33,324 nt of DNA from an uncultured bacterium (GCA_937910695.1 CALEMW010000066.1:1-33324), one strand, 5' to 3'; numbered from the stretch's first letter, positions 8,001 through 18,000 are shown. Numbers and translations are program-made. The notes: generated by a model not told the origin, from the sequence alone.

Positions 8001-8720
8001 GGGTTCGCCCTGGTTCGAGGCGTCGAGCCAGCATTCCGCGGCGGGAGCGAAGTTGCCGCGCCAGCGCTCGGTCAATGCGGGATGGTGACCGTCGACACCG
8101 CTGTCGAGGCTGCCCACCAGGGCGCCGGTGCCGTCGATGCCGAGTTCGCGCCAGACGCGGTCGGCCCAGATGGCGCGGATCCCGGCGGTCGTACCGATGC
8201 TGCCGGCGTCCCGGGCCTTCGACTCCGGCGGGGTCACGGGACGGATGAGTTCGACGGTGAGGTCGGGCTCGATGCGCGCCACACCCGGTCGTGCGGCCAG
8301 TCGGCGGATGACGTCCGGCGTCGCGCCGATCACGATCCCGTTGACCAGCCAATGCGGGTGGAGGGAACGGATGGCGCCGGCGGCTTTCAGAGACGCCAAC
8401 TCGGCGCGCAATCCGGCCTGGCTCCTGGTCGCCGTCGTCTGCAGGGCCTCGACCACGGTCTGGTGACGTTGTTGACGGTTGGCGCCGGCCAGTTTCAGGT
8501 CTGCTCGAAGGGATTTCGTGTCGACCTGCTCCTCCATGACGACCAGCACACGAAGGGGGAGGTCGGGAGCAGCGGTGGCGAGGAGGCGTTCGAGGCCGGG
8601 AGCGATCTCGCCGGCGGCTGCGGAGGTCGGATTCAGGAACGTTACAAGGCCGACCGTGCAGATGAGCAGCGCGGCCGGGAGCGGAATCCTCTGTCGGGAC
8701 AAAATGATTGTGCTGAGCAT
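5031..8720 (-). CDS. Large secreted subtilisin-family (S8) protease with adhesive C-terminal modules and a FlgD-like end domain
   Basis: 1229 residues. A signal peptide (hydrophobic 13-36) is followed by an I9-type propeptide (about 54-158). The S8 catalytic domain has D206 (DSGVD), H249 (HGTHVMG), oxyanion N356 (SAGNEGP) and S435 (GTSMSGPHVAG), so it should be active. Then come two carboxypeptidase-regulatory-like Ig folds (about 498-575 and 580-655, each with TD..GR(Y/F)), a jelly-roll-like module (660-795) and an Ig-like stretch (800-845). A module with FPFYGQQYD and CSNGWLSF (about 878-1030) and another Ig-like domain precede a FlgD/Ig end domain (1135-1229) with NPFNP, WDGRDD and SGTYLLRL. 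Such end domains are often linked to secretion or surface sorting in FCB-type bacteria. Its role is extracellular protein degradation; it has its own terminator and a long upstream gap. Confidence 0.93.
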   Translation of the reverse strand: MLSTIILSRQRIPLPAALLICTVGLVTFLNPTSAAAGEIAPGLERLLATAAPDLPLRVLVVMEEQVDTKSLRADLKLAGANRQQRHQTVVEALQTTATRSQAGLRAELASLKAAGAIRSLHPHWLVNGIVIGATPDVIRRLAARPGVARIEPDLTVELIRPVTPPESKARDAGSIGTTAGIRAIWADRVWRELGIDGTGALVGSLDSGVDGHHPALTERWRGNFAPAAECWLDASNQGEPLYPEDHYFHGTHVMGTICGSAPGDSIGVAPGARWIASNVLAQDTGPEYDSDILRSLEFMSDPDGDPATSDDVPDVVQNSWGVFELFPGYVDCDSRWWDAIDNCEATGVVLIWSAGNEGPNEGTLRSPADRADTPLSCFSVGAVGGDIPLTAAVFSSRGPSRCGGPFDIKPEVVAPGVDVISSLPGGDYAYLSGTSMSGPHVAGVVALMRSANPELDVETVKQILIDTAKDVGPAGEDGVYGHGMINAYDAVLASMTGYFPVSGIVRDMSTGAPIVGASVSPPDGAQISRTDQDGRYRLMLPTGARPLVWSAFGYQDREAEVEIVEGAEAVVGTYLRPLATAEISGNVTTLGTLPVTSAEVLVMGTPMAPVLTDAAGRFAIEVPVRTSYVVQARTTGMGADQRSLYIDADRVVDFDLPLLEFDDFELGHLASYPWVTSGDVDWLIDNAQASHGTFSVRAGDIGNLQSSVLSVTLDVVAAGVVSFRVLTSMERYYDHLRFEIDGHLEDLWSDIIDWRDASYQVDIGLHTFTWIYIKDGSVSRGEDTVWIDEITFPSIGTPRTPALSITPMTAGLTVAAGGTGTVELSLDNNGEGDLVWQAVASSGHPVASEPQLDLAKGRRDTSPGLGADKTTAPPDPYGYVWVDDIEPDGPVFAWLDPPEDALTLTPGDDENTGPLSLGFRFPFYGQQYDRVHVCSNGWLSFTSTATSYLGAGMPNSQEPNALIAPFWTDLNPDAGGTIRAWFDADGDRFVVSWVEIPHYPEGSPETFQTILHRDGRIVFQYARVADNTAHTIGIENVDGSVGLLILRNVPYLHDGKAFLIERRQPAERWLRVLPNSGVLSSGADATLRLELDASTLPPGQYQASVTLSTNDPDWGTLPVLIDLWVMPVVSVDDETTDRPRLGLATPNPFNPATTVELLMPLGGGDASLRIFDALGRTVRLLHDGHLPAGVSTLRWDGRDDRGRDLPSGTYLLRLVAAATRDARKLQLLR

Positions 8721-9023
8721 GGACGCCCCCGGTTGACGAACGGGACACCAGCGAAGGCGATTCCTCGAGCGGCGCGTGATCGGTAGGGGGCGACCGTTGT
8801 TTGAGAGGCGCTGAACCCGAGGCGCTGATGTTCTGGGAGTAGCTTACGGAAATCGCTCATGGAGAGCCAGTCCGCAATTGGGATCAATTTGCTCCAGGAC
8901 AACATCGGCAATCGTCGATGATCCTCTTTCACGTCCTTCTGATCGCGTGTAATCTGTCTTATCACCGCTTGTTGCCGGCTTCGTGGATCTTCCGGCATCG
9001 GCTAGTCTGCAATGGGGAGCACT
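8721..9023. other. Divergent intergenic region between subtilase and photolyase
   Basis: 303 nt with no gene seen. It holds the ribosome binding sites of both flanking genes, a direct repeat GAGGCGCTGA at 8805-8814 and 8819-8828 (14-nt period), an inverted repeat AATTG-4-CAATT at 8876-8889, and an inverted repeat TGCCGG-13-CCGGCA at 8973-8997. These may be operators. No convincing -35/-10 pair was found for either gene; TTCACG and TAATCT near 8930-8956 are a weak plus-strand candidate. Confidence 0.4.
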
Positions 9024-10460
9024 ATGCGCACCCTGGTCTGGTTCCGCTCCGATCTGCGCCGCGCCGACAACGTGGCCCTAGCCGACGCCTGCATCTCGGG
9101 CGACGAGGGAGTGGTGGGCCTGTTTCTCACAGCCCCCCTGCAGTGGCGCGATCACGGTTGGGGCGCGCCTCGGGTGGATCATGTGCTGCGGAGCGTGGCG
9201 GTCTTATCCGAGCGCCTGGAGGCCTGGAGCGTACCCCTGCTGGTGCGTCGGGCGGATCGCTTTGCCGAGGCGGCCCAGGCCGTCGTCGCGGCTGCGCGCG
9301 AAACGGGTTGCGGCGAAGTGATCTACAACCGCGAGTGCGGCGAAGACGAAATGCAGCGCGACCGCGAGGTCGAGGCCGCCTGCCGAGAAGCGGGCCTGCG
9401 CGTTACGTCCTACAACGAGCGAACCGTCGTGCCGCCTGGATTGGTCTTGACCCAGGAACGGGCCAAACCCTATACGGTTTTCACGCCCTTCTACCGCGCC
9501 TGGACGACCTGGCTCGACGCTCACGGCTGGCCGATGCCCCAAGGTGATCCACGGCGCCCCCGCTTGGCTCACGGCGTGCAGTCCGAACCCGTTCCCGAAA
9601 CCTTGCCGGGCTTCGAGAAACCGATGTGCGCCGCACGGTGGCCGGCCGGGGAGCTCGAGGCCGGACGCCGTCTGGCCCAGTTCGTAGACAAGAAGGTCAG
9701 CGGATACGACGCTGATCGTTCCCGCCACGACCGCGAAGGCACCAGCACCCTGTCGCCCTATCTCGCCTGTGGTTCGATTGCGCCGGCACGCTGCGTGGCT
9801 GCGATTCATCCCCTCACCGAACGCATCACGCCGTACCGTGAAGGTGCCCGCGCCTGGCTCGAACAGATTGTCTGGCGGGAATTCCTTGCTCATGTCCTGG
9901 TCGGATACCCCCAGGTCGGAAGGGGGGAGGCGTTCCGGCAGGCCGGCGACGCTCTGCCATGGCGGGATGACGAAGATGGTTTCGAGCGCTGGTGCCGCGG
10001 TGAGACAGGCTATCCGGTGGTGGATGCCGCCATGCGTCAGCTCGCGGCCGAGGGCTGGATGCACAACAGACTGCGTATGATCGTGGCCATGTTCCTGTGC
10101 AAGGATCTGTTGATCGACTGGCGGCGCGGGGAGCGGTTTTTCATGGAACACCTTGTGGACGCCGACTTCGCCTGCAACAACGGCGGCTGGCAGTGGGTGT
10201 CGGGCACGGGCACCGACGCTGTGGCCTTTCCGCGCATGTTCAATCCCGAAACCCAATCGCGCCGTTTCGACCCCGACGGGGCTTACCTCCGGAGCTGGCT
10301 GCCTGAACTGGACTCGTTGAACGCCAAGGACATCCACGCGCCCTGGACCGTTCCCGACGAACCACGGTTGCGGCTGGATTATCCCGAACGGATGGTCCAC
10401 CATGCATCGGTACGGAGGCGTTTCCTGATCGCCGTCCGTGACGCCCGCCTGATCTCCTGA
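9024..10460 (+). CDS. phrB: Class I deoxyribodipyrimidine photolyase (CPD photolyase)
   Basis: 478 residues, close to the usual length of about 470. It repairs UV-induced cyclobutane pyrimidine dimers using blue light, with FAD as the catalytic cofactor. The N-terminal alpha/beta antenna domain starts at LVWFRSDLR. The C-terminal FAD domain shows TSTLSPYL (240-247), VWREFLAH, TGYPVVDAAMRQL, GWMHNRLRM (344-352) and NNGGWQW. Three Trp residues, W313, W366 and W389, have the 53- and 23-residue spacing of the electron-transfer triad of the E. coli enzyme (W306, W359, W382), so photoreduction should be intact. The second ATG is chosen because GGGGAG lies 4 nt before it; the first, at 9012, has no ribosome binding site. 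The antenna chromophore is not decidable. The gene appears to stand alone. Confidence 0.96.
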   Translation: MRTLVWFRSDLRRADNVALADACISGDEGVVGLFLTAPLQWRDHGWGAPRVDHVLRSVAVLSERLEAWSVPLLVRRADRFAEAAQAVVAAARETGCGEVIYNRECGEDEMQRDREVEAACREAGLRVTSYNERTVVPPGLVLTQERAKPYTVFTPFYRAWTTWLDAHGWPMPQGDPRRPRLAHGVQSEPVPETLPGFEKPMCAARWPAGELEAGRRLAQFVDKKVSGYDADRSRHDREGTSTLSPYLACGSIAPARCVAAIHPLTERITPYREGARAWLEQIVWREFLAHVLVGYPQVGRGEAFRQAGDALPWRDDEDGFERWCRGETGYPVVDAAMRQLAAEGWMHNRLRMIVAMFLCKDLLIDWRRGERFFMEHLVDADFACNNGGWQWVSGTGTDAVAFPRMFNPETQSRRFDPDGAYLRSWLPELDSLNAKDIHAPWTVPDEPRLRLDYPERMVHHASVRRRFLIAVRDARLIS

Positions 10461-10572
10461 CCCGCCCGGCCTCTGCACCTCTTCTTCCGGCCATGCAACC
10501 TTTCCGTCCGGCCCTGCGTCTTGGCACTCCGTGACCCCGGAACAAAACCCGCTGACTTGGAAGGTCGTCGTG

Positions 10573-11790
10573 ATGAGCCTGAGCAAAAAGACATTCGGTT
10601 GGACCGCCCTGATCGTCGTTCTCGTCGCCGTGATCGGCGCCGGCGTTCTCTGGAAGATGGATAAGCTGCCTCTGGGCGGCTCGACAAGCGGCGACGTTGT
10701 CGCGGCAGGCGCCGACTCTACGGCCGTCGACGGGGATAAGAAGGACGAAGACGAGAAGGATCCCAAGGACGTCTCCGTCCCTGTTCAGCTGGCCCGCGCC
10801 GAGCGTCGCGGCATCGACGCCTACTACAAGGCCGCTTCCGTGGTCGAAGCGGACCGTCTGGTCGATCTCGTCACCAAGATGCAGGGACGCGTAAGCAGTG
10901 TGAACGTCGAGGAGGGAGATTGGGTCTCCTCCGGCCAGATCCTCGCCGAGCTCGAGAACGGACGCGAACGCGTGCAGCTGCGTCAGGCCGACTTGAAGCT
11001 GGAAGACCAGAAGCGTTTGCTGGAGCGCAACCAGGCCATGCTGGAGGAAAACCTCATCAGCGAGCAGGAGTTCGATGTGGCCCGCTCCGCTCATGATCTG
11101 GCAGAAGCGGAGCGCGACCTGGCCCGCATCACCTTTGAAGAGACGACGCTCCGCGCACCGTTCGCCGGTCAGGTGACCGAGCGCAAGATCGTAGCCGGGC
11201 AGCTGGTCAACGTATCGGAGGCGTTGTTTACCCTGGCCGACTTCTCGCCCCTGCGTGTGCGCGTGTATCTGCCCGAAAACGTGGCGAGCAAGGTCAGCGC
11301 CGGCCAACGTGTTCTGGTGACCCCGGACGCCCTGGGTGTGAGCCTGGAGGCGAAGGTCGAACGTGTTTCGCCGGTGGTGGACCCCGTGACCAGCACCGTG
11401 CGCGTGACCCTGCGACTCGACGACGGCGACGCCCTGGCCCGCGTCGGCGGCTTCGTGAAGGTCCGCATCACCACCGATTCCCACACCGACGCCCTCGCCG
11501 TGCCCAAGCTGGCCCTGGTCGAGGAGGGCGGCCTGCGCAGCCTGTTCGTCGCCGAAGCCGATTCTGTCCGCAAGGTCGAAATCCGCACCGGACTCTACGA
11601 TGAAGACTTCGTCGAGATCCTCGACGGCGTCGAGGAAGGCTGGTTCGTGGTCGAGGTCGGACAAGGCGGCCTGCGCGACGGCACCCGCATCGAGCCCATC
11701 AACGGCGCCGAAGTGGGCTGGGACGCGTTGTTCCAGGAGGATTCCGTCGCCAAGGCCGAGGCCGAGAGCGTTCTCGCCCGCGCCGAATAA
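10573..11790 (+). CDS. RND efflux membrane fusion protein (HlyD/AcrA family)
   Basis: 405 residues. It has an N-terminal membrane anchor (8-27), then an acidic/lysine-rich linker rich in D, E and K (about 50-66). The barrel-sandwich hybrid halves are GRVSSVNVEEGDWVSSGQIL (105-124) and LRAPFAGQVTERKIVAGQLV (193-212). A coiled-coil hairpin (about 130-185) lies between them, followed by beta-barrel and membrane-proximal domains. It links the inner-membrane RND pump to an outer-membrane channel in the periplasm. It is first in an operon with two permeases 39 and 1 nt apart. The internal ATG is chosen because it begins the membrane segment and has GGAAGG upstream. No TolC-type channel gene is in the window, so the pump must borrow one. 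Confidence 0.93.
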   Translation: MSLSKKTFGWTALIVVLVAVIGAGVLWKMDKLPLGGSTSGDVVAAGADSTAVDGDKKDEDEKDPKDVSVPVQLARAERRGIDAYYKAASVVEADRLVDLVTKMQGRVSSVNVEEGDWVSSGQILAELENGRERVQLRQADLKLEDQKRLLERNQAMLEENLISEQEFDVARSAHDLAEAERDLARITFEETTLRAPFAGQVTERKIVAGQLVNVSEALFTLADFSPLRVRVYLPENVASKVSAGQRVLVTPDALGVSLEAKVERVSPVVDPVTSTVRVTLRLDDGDALARVGGFVKVRITTDSHTDALAVPKLALVEEGGLRSLFVAEADSVRKVEIRTGLYDEDFVEILDGVEEGWFVVEVGQGGLRDGTRIEPINGAEVGWDALFQEDSVAKAEAESVLARAE

Positions 11791-11829
11791 CCGTCGCTCT
11801 TCCCAGGACCCGGACCAGGAGCCGCTCCC

Positions 11830-14800
11830 GTGAAAGTTATCCGTTTCGCAGTGACCCATCCCGTGACCGTGTGGATGGCGACCGTGGCCGCCGTCGTGTT
11901 CGGCCTGGTGGCCCTCGGCCGCCTGGATATGAGGCTGTTGCCCGAGATCCGCTATCCCAGCGTCACGGTTCAGACCGAGTATCTGAACACTGCGCCGGTC
12001 GACGTGGAAAACCTCGTTACCCGGCCCCTCGAAGAAGCTGTGGGCGTGGTGCCCGGCCTGCGCCGTGTGCATTCGATCAGTCAGGCGGGTCTCTCGCAGA
12101 TCACCCTGGAGTTCGGCTGGAACACGGACATGGATTTCGCTTCCCTGGACGTGCGTGAGAAGATCGACCTGCTGCAGCTGCCCCAGGAAGTGCGCCAGCC
12201 GGTGCTGTTGAAGTACGACCCGGCCCTCGATCCCGTCTTGCGCATCGGCTTGTGGGGAGACGTGCCGGACGTCCAACTGCGCCACATCGCCGAAGACGTG
12301 CTCAAGCGCGACATCGAATCCCTGGAGGGCGTGGCGGCGGCCAAGGTGGCCGGCGGTCTCGAGGAGGAAATCCGGGTCGAAGTGGACGAAGCCAAGCTGT
12401 CGGCTCTGGGCATTTCCATCACGCGGGTCAACGAGGTGCTGGGGCAGGAGAACGTCAACGCTTCGGGCGGTCGTCTGCGCGACCGCAACGCCGAGTACAT
12501 CGTGCGTACACTGAGCCGGTTCGAGAACCTCGAGGATATCGGCGAGGTGACCGTGCAGGTGGTGGCGGGACGGCCCATCAAGCTGCGCGACATCGCCACG
12601 ATCACGCGCACCCATCGCGAACGTTCGACCATCACCCACGTGGACGGGCGCGAAAGCGTTGAGATCGCCGTCTACAAAGAGGGCGACGCCAACATCGTGG
12701 ACCTTGCTGATCGCGTGAAGGCCCACATCGGGTCCATGGGTGGACGACTGCCCGAGAACGTGGAGATGGAGGTTCTGTTCGACCAGTCCGTGTTCATCGC
12801 CAAGGCCGTCGACGAGGTGCGCAACAACGCCCTGCTGGGCGGTCTGCTGGCAGTGCTGGTCCTGTTCGTGTTCCTGCGCGATCTGCGCAGCACGTTGATC
12901 ATCGGTGTTTCGATCCCCATTTCGATCATCGCCACCTTCATTCTGATGTACAGCCGCGACGTATCGCTGAACGTGATGTCCCTGGGCGGCTTGGCCCTGG
13001 GCGTGGGCATGCTGGTGGACAACTCCATCGTCGTGCTTGAGGCGATTCACCGCCGGCGGGAGAAGGAAGGCGACGCAGACCACGAGCATGCCGTGGTGCT
13101 GGGCGCCGGCGAGGTAAGCGGCGCGGTAACGGCTTCGACTCTCACGACGGTGGCTGTGTTCGTGCCCATCGTGTTCGTGGTGGTGGGCGTCGCCGGCCAG
13201 ATTTTCCGGGACCAGGCCCTGACTGTGACCTTCTCCCTATTCATTTCCTTGATCGTAGCGCTGACCTTCACACCCATGGCCGTGGCCTTCGGACGGCGCA
13301 AGGAAGTTCAGGGAGCGGGCGAGACGAATGCGCCCCGCAGCCTCATGGGCTGGCGCAAGCTCGCGGATTCCCGCCGCCGACCCGTCCGCTGGCTGCAGAT
13401 CGCCGCCCTCACCTTGGTGATGGCTCTGCCGTCGTTCATCGCCTGGACGGCCATGCTGCTCGGACGCGTCCTGCGTCGGATCCTGATCGTCGTGATGACT
13501 CCGCTGACAGCGCTGTTCGAGGTGCTCTGGCCCCGCACCGAAGCGTTTTACGCCTCCCTGCTGGCGTCGTCGTTGCGGCACCGTCCCCTGGTCGTCTTCC
13601 TCGTGCTGGTTTTGGCGGCGGGCGCCGCGGTCGTGTATCCCCGACTCGGCTCCGAACTCATTCCGCCCATGGCCCAGGGCGAATTCACTCTGGCCCTGGA
13701 GCTGCCCGAAGGCACGCCCCTGAGCCGCACCGACCGTACGGTGCGCGACATCGAAACCGAACTCGCCGACGTCGAAGGCATCGTGCTGTTGGCCGCCGAC
13801 GTGGGCGTGAGCCGCGATGGCGGCACCACGGCACAGCGGCGCAAGGAGAACCGGGCCGAGCTGCACGTGAAGCTTCAGTATGCCGACAAGGAGCACGAAG
13901 AACTGGTGCTGGAATCGATCCGCCGCGTGTTGGCCGATCATCCCGATGTGGGCATGAAGATCCGGCGCCAGTCGTTGTTTTCGTTCAACGCGCCGGTCGA
14001 AGTGGACGTTTACGGCTACAACCTCGAAGACCTGCAAGCAGCTGCGGACGCCGTGGGGGCCGGTCTCGAACAGGTGGATGGACTGCGCGACGTGCGTCTG
14101 TCCATGGTGCCCGGGTCGCCCGAAGTGCGGGTCAGCTTCGACCGCGACAAGCTGAACCACTGGGGTCTGAGCCTGGCCCAGGTTTCGGAGGTCGTGCGCG
14201 GCAAGGTGCGCGGTACGGTCGCCAGCCGCATCCGCGACCGCGAACGTCACATCGACATCCGAGTGATGAACCTCGACGAGCAGCGCAGCACTCTGCAGGC
14301 GATCCGCGAACTCATCGTGTCCGAGCGCGAGGGCGTGCCGATCCCCTTGAGCGCCGTGGCGACCATGTCGATCTCGCGCGGCCCTTCGGAGATCCACCGT
14401 CTCGGCCGCCGCCGTGTGGCCGTGGTGACGGCCAACCTGGCCGGACGCGATCTCGGCAGCGTGACGCCGGACATCGAGGCACAGCTGCGCGGACTGACTC
14501 TGCCTTCGAACACAACCTGGGAGCTCGGCGGCCAGAACGAGGAGATGGCTACCTCGTACCGCTCGCTGCAGTTGGCCATCCTGCTGGCCATCTTCCTGGT
14601 CTACTTGGTGATGGCGGCTCAGTTCGAGTCGTTCCTCTATCCCTTCATCATCATGTTCACGGTGCCGTTGGCCCTCGTAGGCGTGGTGTTCGGTCTCGGC
14701 GCGACCGGGACGCCCATCAGCGTGATCGCCGTGATCGGCGCCATCATGCTCGCGGGCATCGTCGTGAACAACGGCATCGTACTTGTGGACCGCATCAATC

Positions 14801-15069
14801 AGCTGCGCCGCAACGAGAAGGATCTTTTTGCGGCGGTGCGGCTCGCCGGCGCCGAGCGCCTGCGGCCCATCGTGATGACCACCACGACCACGGTGCTGGG
14901 ACTGCTGCCCATGGCCCTGGGCCTGGGAGAAGGCGCCGAGCTGCGGACGCCTCTGGCGGTGACGGTCATCAGCGGCCTGATTCTGTCGACCTTGTTGACA
15001 CTGGTGGTCGTGCCCGTCGTCTACACCCTGATCACCCCCGGCGGCGTGCGGGCGGGAGAGGGGTCCTGA
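11830..15069 (+). CDS. RND-family efflux permease, first of two, with an unusual hydrophobic insertion
   Basis: 1079 residues of the AcrB/HAE group, a proton-driven inner-membrane exporter. Features seen are the N-terminal segment up to LDMRLLPEIRYPSV, TM4 with GVGMLVDNSIVVLE (D397, the proton-relay Asp, followed by Asn where AcrB has a second Asp), and PPMAQGEF at the start of the second porter half. Late segments include YLVMAAQFESFLYPF and GIVVNNGIVLVD. Between TM6 and TM7 (about 520-571) lie two extra hydrophobic stretches that AcrB does not have at this point. The start is GTG with AGGAG about 10 nt upstream. It is co-transcribed with the fusion protein and the second permease; the substrate is unknown. 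Confidence 0.93.
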   Translation: MKVIRFAVTHPVTVWMATVAAVVFGLVALGRLDMRLLPEIRYPSVTVQTEYLNTAPVDVENLVTRPLEEAVGVVPGLRRVHSISQAGLSQITLEFGWNTDMDFASLDVREKIDLLQLPQEVRQPVLLKYDPALDPVLRIGLWGDVPDVQLRHIAEDVLKRDIESLEGVAAAKVAGGLEEEIRVEVDEAKLSALGISITRVNEVLGQENVNASGGRLRDRNAEYIVRTLSRFENLEDIGEVTVQVVAGRPIKLRDIATITRTHRERSTITHVDGRESVEIAVYKEGDANIVDLADRVKAHIGSMGGRLPENVEMEVLFDQSVFIAKAVDEVRNNALLGGLLAVLVLFVFLRDLRSTLIIGVSIPISIIATFILMYSRDVSLNVMSLGGLALGVGMLVDNSIVVLEAIHRRREKEGDADHEHAVVLGAGEVSGAVTASTLTTVAVFVPIVFVVVGVAGQIFRDQALTVTFSLFISLIVALTFTPMAVAFGRRKEVQGAGETNAPRSLMGWRKLADSRRRPVRWLQIAALTLVMALPSFIAWTAMLLGRVLRRILIVVMTPLTALFEVLWPRTEAFYASLLASSLRHRPLVVFLVLVLAAGAAVVYPRLGSELIPPMAQGEFTLALELPEGTPLSRTDRTVRDIETELADVEGIVLLAADVGVSRDGGTTAQRRKENRAELHVKLQYADKEHEELVLESIRRVLADHPDVGMKIRRQSLFSFNAPVEVDVYGYNLEDLQAAADAVGAGLEQVDGLRDVRLSMVPGSPEVRVSFDRDKLNHWGLSLAQVSEVVRGKVRGTVASRIRDRERHIDIRVMNLDEQRSTLQAIRELIVSEREGVPIPLSAVATMSISRGPSEIHRLGRRRVAVVTANLAGRDLGSVTPDIEAQLRGLTLPSNTTWELGGQNEEMATSYRSLQLAILLAIFLVYLVMAAQFESFLYPFIIMFTVPLALVGVVFGLGATGTPISVIAVIGAIMLAGIVVNNGIVLVDRINQLRRNEKDLFAAVRLAGAERLRPIVMTTTTTVLGLLPMALGLGEGAELRTPLAVTVISGLILSTLLTLVVVPVVYTLITPGGVRAGEGS

Positions 15070-15070
15070 G

Positions 15071-18000
15071 ATGTGGCTGACCCGCATGTCCCTCCGTCGA
15101 CCCGTGACGTTGATGATGGTCCTGACGTCCATCGTCCTGCTGGGCGTGGTTTCGATCTGGAAGCTGCCCCTGGACTTCCTGCCCCGTGTCGAGATGCCCT
15201 TCATCGGCGTCCAGGTGCCCTACGCCAACGGCATTCCCAGCCAGGTGGAGCGCGAGATCGTGGCGCCCATCGAGGAGATCCTCGCCACCCTGGGCGGCGT
15301 GCGCGAAGTGAGCAGCTACAGCGACGCCGATCAGGCGTTCGTCGGCGTGGTCTTCGACTGGGGCCGCGACGTCAACCTGCTGCGCCTTGAGGTGAAGGAG
15401 AAGATCGATCAGATCCGCGGCGACCTTCCGGCCGACGTGAGGCAGATCTTCCTGCTCACCTTCAACACCAGCGACATTCCCATCATGGAAGGGCGCATCG
15501 CCGCCAAGGGCCGCGATCTCTCCGAGAGCTGGGACCTGCTCGACCAGCGCGTGATCTCCCGTCTGCAGCGCATTCCCGGTGTGGGCCAGGTGGGCATCGA
15601 CGGCGTTCTGCCCACTCAGGTGTCGGTGTTCCTGGACTTCGACAAGATCCTCGAGCACAACGTCGATGTGGGGCGCCTGTTCCAGGAGCTGGAAGCGGCC
15701 AACGTGGAGTTGACCGTCGGCGAGGTGACCGACCAGGGCATGCGCTACGGCGTGCGCACCGTCAGCGGCATCCACGGCGTGGACGAGTTGCGCGAGCTGC
15801 CCATCAACGAGCGCAGCCTGCGCCTGAAGGATGTGGCCGAAGTCGTTTACGGGGCCCCCGGCCTGTCCTACGGCCGCTACCTGAACGGCGAACCGGCCAT
15901 TGCGTTCTGGATCCAAAAGGCGTCCGGGTACAACACCGTCGACGTGTGCGAAGCCATCGATGCCGAGCTGGCCGAAATCAACGCCGATCCAGTGCTGTCG
16001 GGCATCGAGTCCATTCCCTTTTTCAACCAGGCCGACCAGATTACCGACTCGCTGCGCAGCCTTTTGCAGGGCGGCTTCTTCGGTTCGATCCTGGCCATCC
16101 TGATCCTCTACCTCTTCCTGCGACGCGTGGGCATGACCCTGGTGATTTCCATCGCCATCCCTCTGTCGATCCTCGGCACGACGATCTTCATGTACCTCAG
16201 CGGCGGCAGCCTCAACGTGCTGTCGATGATGGGGCTGATGCTCGGCGTAGGCATGCTTGTGGACAATGCCGTGGTCGTGCTCGAGTCGATCCACCGAAAA
16301 CAACGTGAAGGTTACAGTCCAGTGTCGGCGGCGGTGCGCGGCACCCGCGAGGTGGGTCGGGCCATCATCGCCTCGACGCTCACGACGGTCATCGTCTTCG
16401 CGCCGATCATCATCAGCCGTGGCGACGAGATGGCTGTGTGGCTGGGCGAGGTGGGCGTGACCATCAGCGTGACGCTGATCCTCTCGCTGCTGGTGAGCCT
16501 GACGGTGATTCCGGTGTTGTCGGTGCGCTTGACGCGCGGCGACAATTCCCAGCTTGAGAACGGCTGGCTCGAGAAGGTGCGCAAACGCTATCTGAAGATG
16601 CTGAACTGGACTTCGCTGAAGCACCCGCTGGTTTCAGGTCTGGTCATCTTTCCGCTGGTGGTCGGTCTGTCCATTTTCCTGATGGTCAAGTCCGGCGGCT
16701 TCACCATGGAGGCCATGGAAGGCGGCATGCGCCGCGAGAGCCTGTATATCGGCCTCGACTTCAGCGACAACGTCGACAAGTGGCGGGCCGAGGAAGCCGT
16801 CGTCGTGGCGACCGAGTACCTCGAGACCCGCCGCGAGGATCTGTCGGTGCGCGACATCTACTGCTACTACACGGCCGGCGCCGCCGGCGTGTCGCTGTTC
16901 TTCGAGAGCGGCGTCGTCTCGGAGGCCTTCTACAAGGCCGTGCGCGACACCGTGCGGGCCAACCTGCCGGTGCAGGCCGGCGTGCGCTACCGCTTCGGCG
17001 ACGACGAGGGCGAAGGCTCGGGTGCCAAGACCTTCGCGGTGACCGTCCAGGGCGAAGACACCGAGCTGTTGTACGAGATCGTCGAGGACGTCAAGCCCCT
17101 GCTCGCGAGCATCGAGGGCGTCAGCGACCTGCGCAGCGGCAACGAGGACGGCAACAAGGAGATCCAGATCCACGTCGACAACGACGCCGCCGGCCGCTTC
17201 GGCATCAGCGCCTCGACCATCTCCCAGATCATGGGACTGACCTACCGCGGCGTGCAGCTTCCCCGCCTCAATACGGGCGAGAAGGAAGTGGACATGGTCG
17301 TTTCGCTCGACCCCGCCGACCGCGAGTCCATCGAGAACCTGGCCATCCTCACGGTGGGTTCGGCCGAGGGCCGCCCCGTGCAGCTGCAGCAGGTGGCCGA
17401 CTTCCGCATCACCGACAGCCCGCGGCGCATCTTCCGCGAGAACCGCAAGTCCGGCGTGACGATCCGCGGCACCTACGACGGCGAGAAGCTCGACGACGCG
17501 CTGACGGGCATCCGCGTGCTCATGGACCAGGTCGAGATGCCCCTGGGCTACGGCTGGAGCTTCGGCACCCAGATCCAGCGGCAGCAGCAACAGCAGTCCG
17601 AACTGGGCATCAACATGCTGCTGGCCCTGGCCTGCGTGTTCTTCGTCATGGCGAGCCTCTTCGAGTCGCTGCTGCACCCGCTGATCGTGATGTTCTGCGT
17701 GCCCTTCGGGCTGGTGGGCGTGTTCTGGATCATGGTGCTGACCGGCTCGCCCTTCAATATGATGGCGATGATCGGTATGGTGATCCTCATCGGCATCGTC
17801 GTGAACAACGGCATCGTGCTGGTGGACCACGTGAACCATCACCGGCGGCTGGGCATGCCCATGGACGAGGCCCTGATCCGCGCCTGCGGCGAGCGCCTGC
17901 GTCCGATCCTGATGACCGCCGGCACGACGATCCTGGGTCTGTCGCCCCTGGCCATCTTCCACGGCGCCCACGTGGGCGACGCGGAATACTACCCCATGGC

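Noticed and set aside
8805..8828. Direct repeat GAGGCGCTGA twice, 14 nt apart, upstream of the subtilase.
   Set aside because: Only two copies of a 10-mer in GC-rich DNA and no promoter to place it against; kept only as a note in the intergenic entry.
9012..9023. An earlier ATG giving a photolyase 4 residues longer.
   Set aside because: It has no ribosome binding site, while GGGGAG is well placed for the ATG at 9024, which begins the conserved LVWFRSD strand.
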